Shown piece after piece: positions 40,747 to 54,426 of a stretch of 64,000 nucleotides of DNA. The position numbers and the translations under genes are program-made. The stretch's first letter is position 1. Every line of letters starts with the position of its first letter. A model generated the notes under the pieces. The model worked only from the letters and a program-made list of their open reading frames with translations, searched no databases and had not been told where the DNA came from. The DNA lies in NCBI GenBank assembly GCA_963693365.1, contig CAVNZM010000006.1, forward strand, positions 1,178,001-1,242,000, in the 5' to 3' direction. The DNA is from Amoebidium appalachense. Taxonomy: Eukaryota > Ichthyosporea.

Positions 40747-40752
40747 AATAAA
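40747..40752 (+). terminator. Polyadenylation signal AATAAA for INCENP
   Basis: AATAAA at 40747-40752, about 490 bases after the INCENP stop. A G run of more than 100 bases (40467-40582) lies inside the predicted 3' UTR. Confidence 0.4.
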
Positions 40753-42015
40753 CTGGGATCAACATTGTAGTTGGTGGGTCACACGCATAGGTCTGTGCGG
40801 GCTCCAAGGTTAGCCGCCTGCCTACAGCCTGCTTAGTGCTGCAATTGGGTTATTCGACTTCGTGTGATTGGACCCGTGTCACTGACGGTGTATATGTGTG
40901 TTTGTGTGTGTGTTTCAATTTTAATTTACCTTTTGGGGGGGGGATCGATTGTTTGAAAGAATATTGAGTACGTATGACTATATGTGTGTTTCTTTCCGAA
41001 GTTCTCCTTGTTCTTCCTTTTTTTGGTTTCACTGACTAATCAGCAACGACCTCAGCGAGGCTCCGCCTCTCGTGAGGGGTGGGTGGGAGGGGGGGGGGGG
41101 GGTCGTTTTTTCCCCGAAATATTTGGGGAAACTTCGAAACTTTGAGGTGGGGGTTTTTTGGGGGTGGGATCGGGAGGAGGGGGGGGGGGGGGGGGATCTC
41201 AGAGACCAAAATGGTGTACACAGTCTCGTTCGGCCTCTCAGTCTCTCTCATTCGGATCCCCCTCCCTCCCCCCCCCCCCCCCCCCCCCCCGGCCTTTCAA
41301 TATAGCCGCTATAGGTAGAGCTTACCCTCACAATGTCCTCCATGGCTCAAACCCCGCGACATGCACACATGTACTTACACTTCCATAATGCTATGCATAC
41401 GGTATGGATAAGAGGTCAGCCACATCCAGCAGGCTGCCGTCGATGGTATGACTCCCGGCATACATAAATCACACACACATTCGGCCTGCACTAATATTTG
41501 ATGCCTATATGCTGCGGTAACGGTGGCGACTGAGTACCGGTGTGCCTGATAGGCCCCAAGTGGGGCGCGTGGCAGCAGCTTTACATGAAAAGAACAATAG
41601 CTTTAAATTTCATTCGGTCGCTTTTATTTCAAGATCGTTACCGTGTACTTACAGACTTTGTTTATGTACCTTGTATGTACCTGTCATGGTCAAGGGTTGC
41701 GATATCAAGTAGGCTGTAGAACCCCTTTGCTAACGGAAAAGGCCACGTACATCTAAAGATGGATTACACACCGCACATCATTGAATGGTGCAATACTGGC
41801 ACATACAAAAAACAAACTTTGCACAAGTTAGGCTTTTGAGAAGCTAGCATTTACGTGCGTGAACAGTAAAACGGTGTTAAGAGTCACTGCCGGTAACGAA
41901 AAGTTGTCCTCGGAAGAAGACATGTACAGTGAGAGTTTGGTACCAAACAAAAACGACAAAAACAACTCAAAAGGTCCTCAAACTGATCCAACACGACATC
42001 TTTCCCCACCAAACC
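40753..42015. other. Intergenic, no gene recognised
   Basis: Contains G runs near 41090 and 41180-41194 and a C run at 41270-41290. No supported exon. Confidence 0.5.
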
Positions 42016-42522
42016 TTACAGCTCCCATTCGACCTTTCCCTTCTTTCCACACTCCTCACCGCAAGCACTCTCACAGGCAGGGGGCACTGAAGGGGTGACC
42101 GTGGCTGCAACATCAGCAGCAGCCTGTTCCACGTCGGCATAGCTCGAGCAGCGACAAGCATGTGCCTTCTTCCCACAACACGACTTTTCGGCCTCATCCG
42201 CTGCCGCCTGCTCAATGTCGGCGTAGGAGGAGCACACACACATGGCTGGCCTCTTCTTGCAGCAGCTCTTCTCCGCCTCGTCAGCCAACATGCCTTCCAT
42301 GTCGTCGTATTCGCTGCACAGACACGCACCACCGGTCTTTGGCTTCTTGCAAACTCCACACGCTCCAGCTGCGGCCATTTCTATGTCACTGTAGCTGCTG
42401 CACTTGCACACGTACATGTGCACTGGGGGTGTGACAGCATTTGCAGCGGCTTGTTCGATGTCTGCGTAGGAGGAACACACACACATGGCGGGTTTGTGTG
42501 TTGGGGCTACAGCAGCGGCCAT
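42016..42522 (-). CDS. Cysteine-rich protein of five CxCSSYxD repeats, 168 aa
   Basis: A single open frame from ATG at 42522 (context AAAAATGG, good) to TAA at 42018-42016. It has 19 Cys in 168 residues. Five repeats share the core C-x-C-S-[SE]-Y-x-D-[IMV]-E: residues 14-23, 39-48, 67-76, 95-104 and 123-132. Four are followed by an Ala-rich helix-like stretch (QAAAD/EMAAAG); units 3 and 4 are followed by DEAEKSCC-KK/GK. The tail (149-168) adds ACESACGEECGKKGK. There is no signal peptide or membrane segment. Spaced CxC and CC pairs recall metallothioneins, so metal binding in the cytosol is a reasonable guess, but the SSYxD-[IMV]-E part is unlike any metallothionein I know. I recognise no family. 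The gene has no intron, unlike its neighbours, although the stop overlaps a possible donor (CT|GTAAGG). Confidence 0.8.
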   Translation of the reverse strand: MAAAVAPTHKPAMCVCSSYADIEQAAANAVTPPVHMYVCKCSSYSDIEMAAAGACGVCKKPKTGGACLCSEYDDMEGMLADEAEKSCCKKRPAMCVCSSYADIEQAAADEAEKSCCGKKAHACRCSSYADVEQAAADVAATVTPSVPPACESACGEECGKKGKVEWEL

Positions 42523-43734
42523 TTTTCTGCAGTTTTGATCACGAAGAGGCTTTATGACAACAAAGGGAGGTCACACAATTTTCGTAGAACGTTATGCGTT
42601 AAAGTGGGTTGGTGCTTTAGTTGCATGTAAAAAAATAGAATGCTTTTCGTTTCTGACTGTTTCAAAAGTTTGACAAGTGTGCGGTTGACGACGCAGTTTT
42701 ATGAGGTTGGACGCCTGTGCAGAAAATGCTGGACTTCCGACAGTAAACAGAGAACGCTGGTAAATACTCGAACCTTCGACCGTCAAAGCAGCGTGATGAT
42801 AAACGCATTTAATATTTTTACATTAAGTTTTTAAGGAACAGATGTTTGTAACCGTGGTCTTTCTTTTTACGCGGATTATGCCCTACCAACAATACCACGA
42901 AGGAAGCAAGATTTGATTACTTCGAAAATCCAAATTCATAATCAAAAATGAATCATAAAAAGTTTTGCTTGATGGAAATAATACACTGCGAAAGGTATTC
43001 AAATGGGATGAACGTGGGAAATCTCCCATTACCTGATTAAAATGCAAGCTTTAACATTAAAACGATCAGTTCAAAGATTTAGCCGCTTTCAAAAGTGGCT
43101 CAGCTTATCACCGGAATCAGAGGCGCATAGATCCACCAATGGTATCTAGACCGCGAAGAGCCAATATTGCCGTTAGACACAGAAAGGACGTTGTAATCGG
43201 TCAAACCGTGCCATGATTCACTGCAAAGCTGACTACATAATCCATATATGGGCTGGTACGGTGTGGCGGCCTGGCGCCGCTCGATGCTGCCTTGAGCGTT
43301 CTCTTCTTATAAACCTTCGAACTCTACTCTTGAGAAATGGCTACAGAAACGTGTAGGACCTTCACATTAATATTCTCTTAACAGAGAGAAATGTGTCATA
43401 TACACCCACGTGATAAAACTACAGTCTGCCTTCCGGCGGTGCAGCACACTGGTTTGCTTGTAACAAGTCATATTATGCATCTCTCTCCCCAAATCTTCGC
43501 GGTTACAAGCGCAGAGGCCAGTTCTTATTTAGATACCGCGGTCCTGCACGAGCCTGTTATCAAAATTATTCACGATGTGATTGGGGCGAGGGAAAAGTTG
43601 CAGTGACAGCCCCTGAGTAGATGAGTGCCAAAGCCCATGTGTTCGGTACCAGCCCGCTGTAGGCTATAGTTTTAAGCTAGCTGCGTCGACGTCTAGCTAG
43701 CGCTGATCTGCCAATTTCGCTGCCATGACATTAG
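42523..43734. other. Intergenic, no gene recognised
   Basis: AT-rich DNA. A 71-codon frame at 43391-43606 (+) begins with ATG and ends ...KIIHDVIGAREKLQ; it looks protein-like but has no other support. CCAAT-type sequences occur at 43134 and 43161. Confidence 0.4.
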
Positions 43735-44090
43735 GCTGCTACAAGTAGGTCTGTGCGCCGGCTGTCGCCGGCGCCAAAACATAACAAGACAGTTATAGAT
43801 GTTGGGTTGTGTGGTTGTTACCCTCCCCTCCCCCCTCCCCCCCGGGCCCCCCCCTCCCTGGCCCCCCCGCCTCACGCTCCTCCCCCCCCCCCCCCCCCCC
43901 TCCCCCCCCTGCCCCCCCCCGCCTCACCCCCCCCCCCCCCCCCCCCCCCCCGCCGCCAATCCTGCAGTTGCCGGATCTGCCAAATGTTATGACCCTTTTC
44001 CCTTTCATTTAAACCCCCCCCCCCTTTCTTGCCCCCCTCCCACGGGGGACCCTGGGCAGTGGCGGCGGTAGCACACTTATGTATTCCCCC
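43735..44090 (+). repeat. Dispersed repeat, copy 2 (pairs with 19299-19660)
   Basis: Same order of blocks as copy 1: GTAGGTCTGTGCGCCGGCTG, CAAAACATAACAAGACAGTT, GATGTTGGGTTGTGTGGTTG, poly-C runs, CTGCAGTTGCCGGATCTGCC, and GTGGCGGCGGTAGCACACTT. Poly-C lengths differ. The preceding CTGTCGCCGGCGCC contains a short GCCGGC palindrome. Confidence 0.75.
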
Positions 44091-44100
44091 CCCCCCCCCC

Positions 44101-44133
<33 letters not shown>

Positions 44134-44944
44134 TCGAAATTGCAAAGTGAGGGGATGGGTATGAGCAAATGATGGTGGGAAGTGATGGGAGTGGGGCCAG
44201 CCCAAATAAGTTAAATTTATTTATTTTGCCAGAAGGAGGCAGCCTGTATGGTAAATATGCACAGCTAAGTAGGTAAACCTACCCCCCCCCCCCCTCCCCC
44301 CCCCTCCGCCTTCCCCTCCCCCTTCAAACCCCCCCCCCCTTCCTTCCCCCTGCTAAGTCACCCCCCCCCCCCCCCCCTCCCCCTGATGCCCCCTGCGTCC
44401 TTCATCTCAAGGACCAGAATATTTATGACATGGTGGTACCAAAAGCAGTGAATGATGGTATGGGAAGATCATTCAGTGGTATGGGGAGAATCTGATGCAG
44501 CGGCGGCTGATTGTTTGGTGCGCGCGTGCATGCTCCATGCCTCTGCGTACTCTTCATGTTATATGTTGGATTGCTTCTTGCTGTGTGCTTGGCGAGACCC
44601 ATGTTGCCTGCTCGCGTGTGTGTATGCTTAATATGTATTGTGAGTAAAGGTGTGTACGTGTTGTTGTGCTGTAGGGGTGTCTGAGGTGGCAGTAGCCAAT
44701 GGTGTGGAGTGGGTGTAGCCTGTGGGGGGAGGGAGTGTTGTGATTGGCTGAATGTCACTGTGGTATTGGTCTGGCCAGTGGGCCGCGTGTCTGTGAAGTG
44801 TCTCGCGGGGTCGCGGGCTTTTCGAAGTTCTTCTGAGAACACGTTTTGCTCGCTTCCCACCCAACTCAAAGAAAAGTTTATACGTATACACAGTTTCAAG
44901 CCCCTTTAAGCGTGCAGTTAGTTAGAGTAGTTCGTATACACGCT
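44091..44944. other. Intergenic; C runs and CCAAT-type motifs
   Basis: C runs lie at 44088-44132, 44282-44303 and 44360-44386. CCAAT or ATTGG boxes occur at 44695, 44743 and 44765. No exon supported. Confidence 0.45.
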
Positions 44945-46483
44945 AGGACGTAACACGACAGCCCCCTTTGGCCGTCTTACCACTTGCGGACGAGCGGCGG
45001 TTAATGGAACATTAACACCCGGTTTTTCCCGTTCTCGGGGTCTCCTGCAGGGGTCCCTCCTGAGTCCGTTGTTGTTTGACGTTTTCATTGACGATTTAGC
45101 CTGCGCCCTCGAACCCTTTGGCCAACTGCATACCCACCGTGTACCGGGTCTCCTTTTTGCGGACGATATTGTTCTTTGTTCCTTAACCGAAGATGTCATG
45201 CACCAGATGCTTCGTCAGGTGGGTCAATTATGGTGCACCGAGAATCTCATGACAGTCGGAACTAAGTGTGCTACTTTTTCGAGAAACGCTTCCTTTCGAT
45301 TGGCCGGTCTTCCTGTTCCTGTTCAGAGCACCTATGACTATTTGGGTATTCCTTTTCAGTTACTGCACGGGATATTGATTTACGCAAGCTCCTCACGGCA
45401 GGGATCACTCGTGCGAAGGGTAAGCTTCACATCGTGTCAAATATGTTTCAACCGTTACGGGAGTCTGTGATCCATCCTGCGAACCTTCTCTACTATAAAA
45501 CTTTTTTACGGCCGACTTTCGAATATGGACTTCCACTATTGGCCTGCGCCCCACCTCGCGAGGCGGCCGTGGCGCTGAAAGAGTTCGACGATTTTCAGGG
45601 TACTGCGCTGCGCACTTTGTTTCGTACTCGGTTTCACGGTGCCTCCCTTAATCAGTATGTTTGGATTGTCGTCTGCTGTTTGTCGTATGGAGGAATTGTC
45701 TCTTCGTTTTTGTTTTCATTTAGGTAGGATACCTGATGGTCACCCTCTTTATGCTTTCTTTCCCCCCCCTCCCTCCATCCCTCTTCCTCCCCGATTCACC
45801 AACGCTACTTCTGAATGTCCTCAGCCTACCCTCTTTCAACCCGATTCTTCCTCTCGCTATCTCACTCCCTCTTTCTTTTCTCTTCCTGTTTTTTCTGCCT
45901 TTTTGCGTTATTACCATACGCAGTATAAGTTTCTTTCTCGTTCTGATAGAGAAATCAAAGGTAAAACTCAATCGGCATGTGTTATGTTCCTTAGGCAACA
46001 CCGTACTGATCATTATCGCTTTTTGGGAGCTTTGGCAGGATACATTTCTCCTGCTGTACGTATGGATACCACCCTAGTAGATTGAAGTCTGTATGGTGCT
46101 CTGATGTTGATATTGCCTGGGAAGTTGTGCAGTGGCGTTGTAATTCTTGTTTTCATCGCCGCTGGTGCCACTTTTGTGCTGAACTTTTTAATCGCAAGCA
46201 TGTTGATAGGTGTGAGTTTTTATGTTGCGCTTTACCTCTTTCCCTACGGGTGTCTGCTACCCTAGCTGGCAATGTGAACACTTTAGACTTTTTGTTGAAT
46301 TCTGTTGGTCGTCACATTGAGTATTTGTATGATTTTCACACAGTGTTTAGGTATCTCAGTATGCACTTGTTACTGGATAACTCGTGTCAAGTGTTTTTTT
46401 TTATATTGTCTTCTCAGTATGCCGTGCATACTTGCAGATCTTTCCGTCGAATAAATCCAGTCAAAAGAAAAATATTTCAGTGA
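44945..46483 (+). mobile_element. LINE family A, copy with reverse-transcriptase remnants
   Basis: Plus-strand copy of the element at 20690-22262. It encodes LLFDVFIDDLACALEPFGQL, FADDIVLCSLTEDV and, after several frame changes, KEFDDFQGTALRTLF, KFLSRSDREIKGKTQ and the Cys/His cluster CNSCFHRRWCHFCAELFNRK. It ends with the family tail ATCTTTCCGTCGAATAAATC. It is 5'-truncated near 44945 and lacks the first part of the reverse transcriptase. Comparison with the other copy shows small indels throughout, so both are dead copies of one family. Confidence 0.85.
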
Positions 46484-46498
46484 AAACTGGAATTGGCA

Positions 46499-48256
<1,758 letters not shown>

Positions 48257-48434
48257 ACTTTGAACATTGAGCTTTTTGTTGCCTTCCTAATTGCGCGTGC
48301 CATATACGCACTGCCTTTTGCGAAACGCGTCGTGAGAACGTCACAGAAAAGTGCATGTTCGTGTGGGCCACTGGGGGCCAGCGGCAGCCGGCAGGGTCAC
48401 ATATCTTGACCGAGTCCAGCCTGTTCCAGGGTGT

Positions 48435-48495
48435 CAAAGATTAGCTGATTGGCTTATTTTGACAGCGCAATTGCTTCGCCAATCAGATCACCTCA
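48435..48495. promoter_or_regulatory. Inverted pair of CCAAT boxes
   Basis: TGATTGGC at 48443-48450 and GCCAATCA at 48478-48485 form an inverted pair with TTTTGACAGCGCAATTGC between. They lie about 360-390 bases upstream of the TATA box of the secreted-protein gene and may be part of its promoter. Confidence 0.3.
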
Positions 48496-48838
48496 TTCTA
48501 TCCCTTGGCATGCGTTTCTGAAAAGAATGTGCGGGGTTGAGATCGCACAGGGGGTTTGAACGGAACAATTTACGCTAAATCGGAGATTGAATGATTATCA
48601 TTGAGTCACCTTTACCGTTTTTGTATTCAAGTTGTTGAGTGATAAAAATTCTTAACAGCTGTATATATATGTTTTTATATACTTAAATTGTTTGTGATTG
48701 TTAAAAAATCACACTAAAATAGGGATTTTATTACAAATACATTATTATACATACCGAATCACCAATTGTACATTTCTGGAAGTTGAGTAAACCTAAACAA
48801 TGTAATGGTATAGTGTGATTCAGCCATGAGCTTTGGAG

Positions 48839-48845
48839 TATAAAA
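48839..48845 (+). promoter_or_regulatory. TATA box of the secreted-protein gene
   Basis: TATAAAAG at 48839-48846, about 160 bases before the ATG at 49003, with nothing else coding in between. Confidence 0.55.
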
Positions 48846-49002
48846 GCCTTGTGTCACTTAACGTGCCGTTCACCTTTGCCCCATCACGGTGTTTCTCTTT
48901 CCCCATTTCACCCCAACGGCCACACAGAGTGGCGCCCACCACCACTTCTCTCCTCCTCACTAATCACCACATTTCCTTTAAATCATAATACCCTTTTCCA
49001 AT

Positions 49003-51197
49003 ATGTGGGCTAGTCTTCTTACTGTAGTGGGCTGCATGGCTGCCTCTGTGCTTGGCCATGCAGGCAACGTGGCACTGCTACCCGCACACGCTCTTGTCAA
49101 CGTCACAACTGCTGCCGGCCGGTCCTTCATCACCATCCGCTTGAAGAGTATGTCAACCCCATACTCTATGGCTGTGGTCCCCTGCATTTTTTCATATTTT
49201 CCTTCCCCATTGGCACTGTCCAATCTACATCCTGGCTTACAAACAGCTCTGTTGCCTTCCAGATCTCACCATATGGCTTGAGCGTTCTCAGTTTCTCAAC
49301 CCCACCACCTTCCTCCTCTCCCTCCCTTCCTGTGTTTCAATTACTCAACCCCATAACCTTCCCCCCCTCCAGTCCCGCTCTCCCCTCTCTCTCTCCCCCC
49401 CGCCCCATTTCCTGCTGTCGTTCAACTTTCTACGTTCTCTACCTCCTTTTCTTTGTGCACGTTGGACAGTATGGCATGTTGTAAAAGATTCTTACCCTCC
49501 CCTTCCCCCCCTCCAACAGACATAGCCAACGACAAATATCTTGCGTACGACGACCTTGTGACCGTCCACGAGCGCCGTGTGCATGTTATGATAGTGGGGG
49601 AGGACTTGGAGCAGTATTCACACGTGCACCCCGGTGACTTCCCACACCTCAACCCCCCTGCCGACCTGGATGCTGGCTACTTCCGTGTGGCCGTATCGTT
49701 TGTCAAGAGTGGTCGCTATCTGCTGCGTATTGATGCAGACACGACGGACGAGCGGGCCATCACCAAGCATGTTTACTATGATCATAACGAGCCGGGTGGG
49801 TGCCCCGGTCATTCTTAGCCCCGTGTTTCCATTCATATCCACACCTACTCTTTCGTTAGCATTCACCTTGAGTGGCAGTGCGTGAGTAGGGGTGGGGGAA
49901 AGCGGGTTTAGGAGGAAGAGGAGGGGTTGAGGGGGGAGGGAGGGGGGGAGCCCAAGGGGGGTAGGGGGGGAGAATACGTGGAGCCTCTCCTTTTTTGAGG
50001 AATGTATCCATCTTACCGGTCCTGACTCTGCCCTCCTTGCAGGCCTACCCCGTATGACTCCCTACCCAACCTATGCTGAACACTCCACGCCTGCCACGGT
50101 CACCTACATGTATGGGGTGGACAACGAGTTTATCCCCGGTGTGCCTGAGCGCTATATTGCCACGGCTAACCTGAAGTCCCTCGAGGATCCAAATAGCATC
50201 GACAAAACGAAGGTGGGTTTCACGTTCATACCAGTGTAAGGATGGGTCTGGGTTGTGGCGGAAGGTGATTGTTTTCATTGGACTCAAGGATGCACTCCCT
50301 CTTCCTCCTCCGCCACTTCCAAAAGGATTTTGGTGAGTGGAGGGGAAAGGTGGTGAGTGAGGAAATGGGGGGGAGGAAGGGGGGGTAAGGCATCGCTGAA
50401 CGAATCTGGGTGACTCCTTCCCCGAAGGAACAGCTTCGCTGTATGCTGGTTGTATTCGTGTTTGCATGCCGTAATATCTGTTGCACGACTCTGTGTAGTC
50501 TAAAACCTCCCCCCCTCCCCTTTCCCCCCGCCCTCCAAAAAAAAATATAAAAATAAAAAATTACCGTCTCCATATTCTGCCACTGTACTGTTTGTCCTCC
50601 TCGAGATTTTAGAGGACATCCCGTCGAACCGTGAGCCAATGCGCGTAATCCAACACCACTTAATACATTCCCCCCCTTTTACAGGTGCTGTACCAAGCGA
50701 CACTGTCTGTAGACAGCAAGAAGGATCTCGTAGCCAACAAGGAATACACCTTCCGCATTCACTACCGCCGCCAGGTGCCCTGCAGTGCATACACCGTGGG
50801 GGACCAAACTATGGCCATGTGGGGCAACCTGTGTTTCAAAGACATGAACGCCCTCACCAGCATTCTCGGTGCACCCATCCACATCATGATTATCCGCGAA
50901 TGTCTGGCAGGCACACAGCACGTACATGGGTACGTGCCTGCAGGTGGCTCCGGCGAGGAGGAATCGCACATGAATATGCGCAGAAATTCAGACGGGGGGG
51001 TCGTTATTCGCCAGCTCCGTCACACTGGGGAACATGACGAGATGGTTAAAACCCCCACCCCCAAGATTTTCCCCACGGCAGACCTTGCATTCCCCGTGTC
51101 GTTCAAGATTGAGGGTCGGTACAAGGTGGTGGCAGTCACAAAAGATGCTGATGGTGAGAGGGCCATCCTTACCTCCCACACAGTCGACGTGCTGTGA
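49003..51197 (+). CDS. Secreted protein with two YtkA-like/cupredoxin-like domains, 367 aa
   Basis: Exons 49003-49147, 49520-49795, 50043-50212 and 50685-51197; all introns are GT-AG and phases agree, giving 1,104 coding bases. The N-terminus MWASLLTVVGCMAASVLGHA is a typical signal peptide, so the product is secreted or luminal. Exon 2 encodes RVHVMIVGEDLEQYSHVHPG, then a beta-rich stretch ending RYLLRIDADTTDERAITKHV. Exon 4 encodes a second, weaker version: PIHIMIIRECLAGTQHVHGY ... GRYKVVAVTKDADGERAILT. The H-hydrophobic-x-hydrophobic-[VIM] strand followed by H-[VL]-H-P is the pattern of bacterial YtkA-like domains, small beta-sandwiches found with copper-handling proteins. Metal binding through the His residues is possible but not shown; the second unit has HVHG instead of HVHP. 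A TATA box lies upstream. An AATAAA at 51908-51913 may end the transcript. Confidence 0.82.
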
Positions 51198-52171
51198 ACA
51201 TCCTGCCCCAATCCCCCCCTCCACCCCCCCCAAACACACACACACACATGTACACACACATACACACACAAATGCACATGTGCACGTGTGCATGCACGCA
51301 CACACGCACACAAACACACACATGCATGCTTATGCACTTCTACCCTGTTCACCCACACTGAGCATTCGTGTTGTCAAATATTCAAACAGGTGCACACTCA
51401 AGTGTCTTTAAGATGGTGTATGATGAAATTGATCCGATTATTGAAATTAGGCTAGAATGATGTCAGACTGCTAAAAAACTAAAAGAATCCATTTCAATTT
51501 GGGTTTGCAGTACCACTCACTTTCAGCATATCGTTTTACATATTTTATTTGGCAAATAGATTGTATGCGGGAATGAATGCCAGATAGCCTTTCTACTAAA
51601 ATATATCTACTACAGAAACATGCAAATTTGGTAAAACCCCCGCCTAGATATGCCGTGCAAACCTGATGATTGTGTTTGGCTGAAAGAATGAATTGGCACT
51701 GCAGCAAAATCTCTATACCCACCATGTGTGAATGTGCAAAACAATTTTAGTTTTGTTATCGAATTGGTCGTGGTTAAAAAGAAGGACGGGAAATGTGTGG
51801 TGTGGGAGAAGAGATGTGTAACCCATGGGCTGGGCCCTGTATCATACAAGCAGTCTGTACATAATGGCCGAAGATGAGAGTCTGACACTGGTGTGGTTTG
51901 ACACCAAAATAAATGTAATATATTCGTTGTTTCCTTCGTTAAGCTTAACTTGAAAACATTTACGTATGCTTATGATCGTTGTTTCATCCCCCTGTTAGCT
52001 CCGAAGGATCTTCCTGTGTTTTGTCCGGCCCAAACCGAACCTTACTATAATGTTTTGTTTTTTTTGCCCTTTTTTTTTGGTCACGGGTGGTGGTGGGGTG
52101 GGGTGGGTGCCAATGGGTAGCTGGCGGTCGGGGGTTGGTGTGTGTTTTGCCCGAGCGGGGGCGGGGGGCAG

Positions 52172-52202
<31 letters not shown>

Positions 52203-52215
52203 ATGTACATGCATG
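51198..52215. other. 3' UTR / intergenic of the secreted-protein gene
   Basis: (AC)-rich DNA at 51233-51322 follows the stop. AATAAA at 51908-51913 is a candidate polyadenylation signal. G run at 52176-52201. No further gene recognised. Confidence 0.5.
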
Positions 52216-52515
52216 TGGGGGTGTGTGGTATTTACATAACTTGATGAGGTGTGGTACTTACATAACTTGATGATAGGATGTGTGGTACTTACATAACTTG
52301 ATGATGGGGTGTGTGGTATTTACATAACTTGATGAGGTGTGGTACTTACATAAGTTGATGATACGGTGTGTGGTACTTACATAACTTTATGATGGGGTGT
52401 GTGGTATTTACATAACTTGATGAGGTGTGGTACTTACATAAGTTGATGATATTAGGGTGTGTGGTACTTACATAACTTGATGATGGGGTGTGTGGTACTT
52501 ACATAACTTGATGAT
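52216..52515. repeat. Minisatellite with GTGGTACTTACATAACTTGA units
   Basis: About ten head-to-tail copies of GTGTGGTA[CT]TTACATAA[CG]TTGATGA with spacers of 2-13 bases (TGGGGT, TAGGAT, TATTAGG), giving alternating unit lengths of about 25 and 32 bp. A higher-order pattern is visible (short and long units alternate). Confidence 0.9.
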
Positions 52516-52613
52516 AGTAGCACATGCTCATGGGTTCGGTGACCAATGACGGCCAGGAGTAACTAAAGAGGGTGCATGAGGTGCACTGCAAGTCCCCGGG
52601 GAGGGGAGGGGGG

Positions 52614-52684
<71 letters not shown>

Positions 52685-53214
52685 GAGGGGGGGAGGGGGG
52701 GGACATCTAGCTAATAATGGTAGGAGGCACGGGAATTTTCTGGACTTCAAACGACTATAATAAGCTAATGCATAAATACACAAGCACCCATGCATCTGCC
52801 ACACACACTGTGTCTTGGCTATAGGCATGTGACTGCAGACTATGTCTATACTAAAACATGAGCTCGAAAAGCACAAAAGGAATGACTTCAACCCATGGAT
52901 TTGTAACCGGGACCCCCCCCCCCCCCCCCCCCCCCCCCCTTCCCTGCCCCCAAACTCCCCGGCCTAATTGCTCTTTACTTACTGATCCTCACTTCCCCCC
53001 CCCTCTCCTCCCCCCCCCCCCGGGGCTCTTACCCATTGCGCACCATCGATAAGGCTCCCCCGTCAGCCGCTAACATTGTACACGTGTAAACTGGAACCCT
53101 TCCGAAACATGGGCCCTTATCTTTTAAGTGTGACCTAAATATGGTTTTGATTTGAAAAAACAAAACGAGAACGGTTCGCTGACCATTGTTTAACACAGAA
53201 ACGATTCACTAGAA
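52516..53214. other. Intergenic with a 70-base G run
   Basis: A nearly pure G run spans 52611-52683. C runs lie at 52913-52939 and 52997-53020. No gene recognised. Confidence 0.6.
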
Positions 53215-53505
53215 TTTTCATGACTCAGAAAATAACCAAAATTTAATGGTGCCATTGTTCGTGAATAATACGCGAAATAAGAGAATACACAAGTATTAGG
53301 TGCCAGGAGTTGAGGAATAATTCGTAGTTTAAGAGAATACCCAAAAACTTGGTGCCACAGTTCAGGAATAATGTGCAAAGTAAGGAAACACTCAAGAATT
53401 TGGTGTCCGTGCCCATGAATAACGCGCGAAACAAGGGAATATCCAAGAATAGGGTGCCTTAGTTCATGAATAATAATGTGCGAAATACTGGTTAGTTTGA
53501 ATCCA
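53215..53505. repeat. Degenerate tandem repeat, about 52-bp unit, five copies
   Basis: Units carry the common core [GA]GTGCC...GTTC[AG]TGAATAAT...GCGAAATAAG-GAATA. Starting points fall near 53240, 53292, 53345, 53396 and 53446. Divergence between units is roughly one base in five, so it is an old array. Confidence 0.75.
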
Positions 53506-53948
53506 ATGTCGGACGTGTTGCAAGTCCTAATACTATCCTGTTTGTCTTTGCATTTCTATTCACTGCTGTTGACCACCTTGTGTTGCGCCCCCCCCTCCCC
53601 CCTCCCCCCCCCCCCCTCTCCCCTCCCTCTTCCCCTCCCTCACCCACCCACCCACCAATCCACCCACCCCCACCCCCTTCCATATGGCCTTCCTCCAACC
53701 CCTTCCCCCCTCCCCCCTCCCCCCTCCCCCCTCGCCCCCCCTCGCCCCCCCTTCCCCAACCCACCAATCCATCCACCCTCTCCCCCAAAGCCCTCCCAGC
53801 CCCAACCTCCCACCCCATACCCCTTACCCAGGGTACTGGGGGAACCCCTCGGGCCATCCCCCCCTTCCCTTCAAGCTGCCCTCCCCATCCCCCCCCTCCC
53901 CCCCCTCCCCCCTCCCCCCCAACCCTCCCCCTCCCCTCCCCCCGGCCC

Positions 53949-53996
<48 letters not shown>

Positions 53997-54046
53997 ACAC
54001 ACACATTTTTTCTCCCTCCCGCCCCTGGCCCCGTGCCCCCACCCAG

Positions 54047-54228
54047 ACCACGGATCTATGGACGCCCCTCCACAAAAGTTGAAATACTTCCTTCGTGATA
54101 AGGATTTTAGACACTTGGTAAGCCGATGGCAGGCATTGCAGCTGCAGCACGGGCCACCAGAATCGGATTCCCAAACCATTAATCGGTATATTTGGCTATA
54201 CGAAACGGTGACCCATGCTTTTCATTGA
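54047..54228 (+). CDS. Orphan exon-like segment, unknown protein
   Basis: After a C-rich acceptor (CCCCACCCAG, 54046) an open frame reads SMDAPPQKLKYFLRDKDFRH then LVSRWQALQLQHGPPESDSQ and INRYIWLYETVTHAF, ending TGA at 54228. Composition is protein-like and unlike the surrounding repeats. A GTAAGC at 54117 could instead be a donor after FRHL. No upstream exon can be identified because 53.58-54.0 kb is almost pure C-rich and (AC)n sequence. It may be a terminal exon or part of a pseudogene. No family recognised. Confidence 0.35.
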
Positions 54229-54426
54229 TTTCCGGACCCCCTTGGCTCAAACTCCGAAGCTGGCTGAAAGTTAACCTTTCTTGAGGTAAAGGATGGCGTG
54301 TAGATAGTGAAATGTGCCTCAATATGCGTAAATGTGTGGGTTCTGACATACTTCACATTCGCATAAACCCCCCCTTTCCCTGGGGGGGGTCCCACTTACA
54401 CAAAGATCTGATCATAGATAGGCTTG

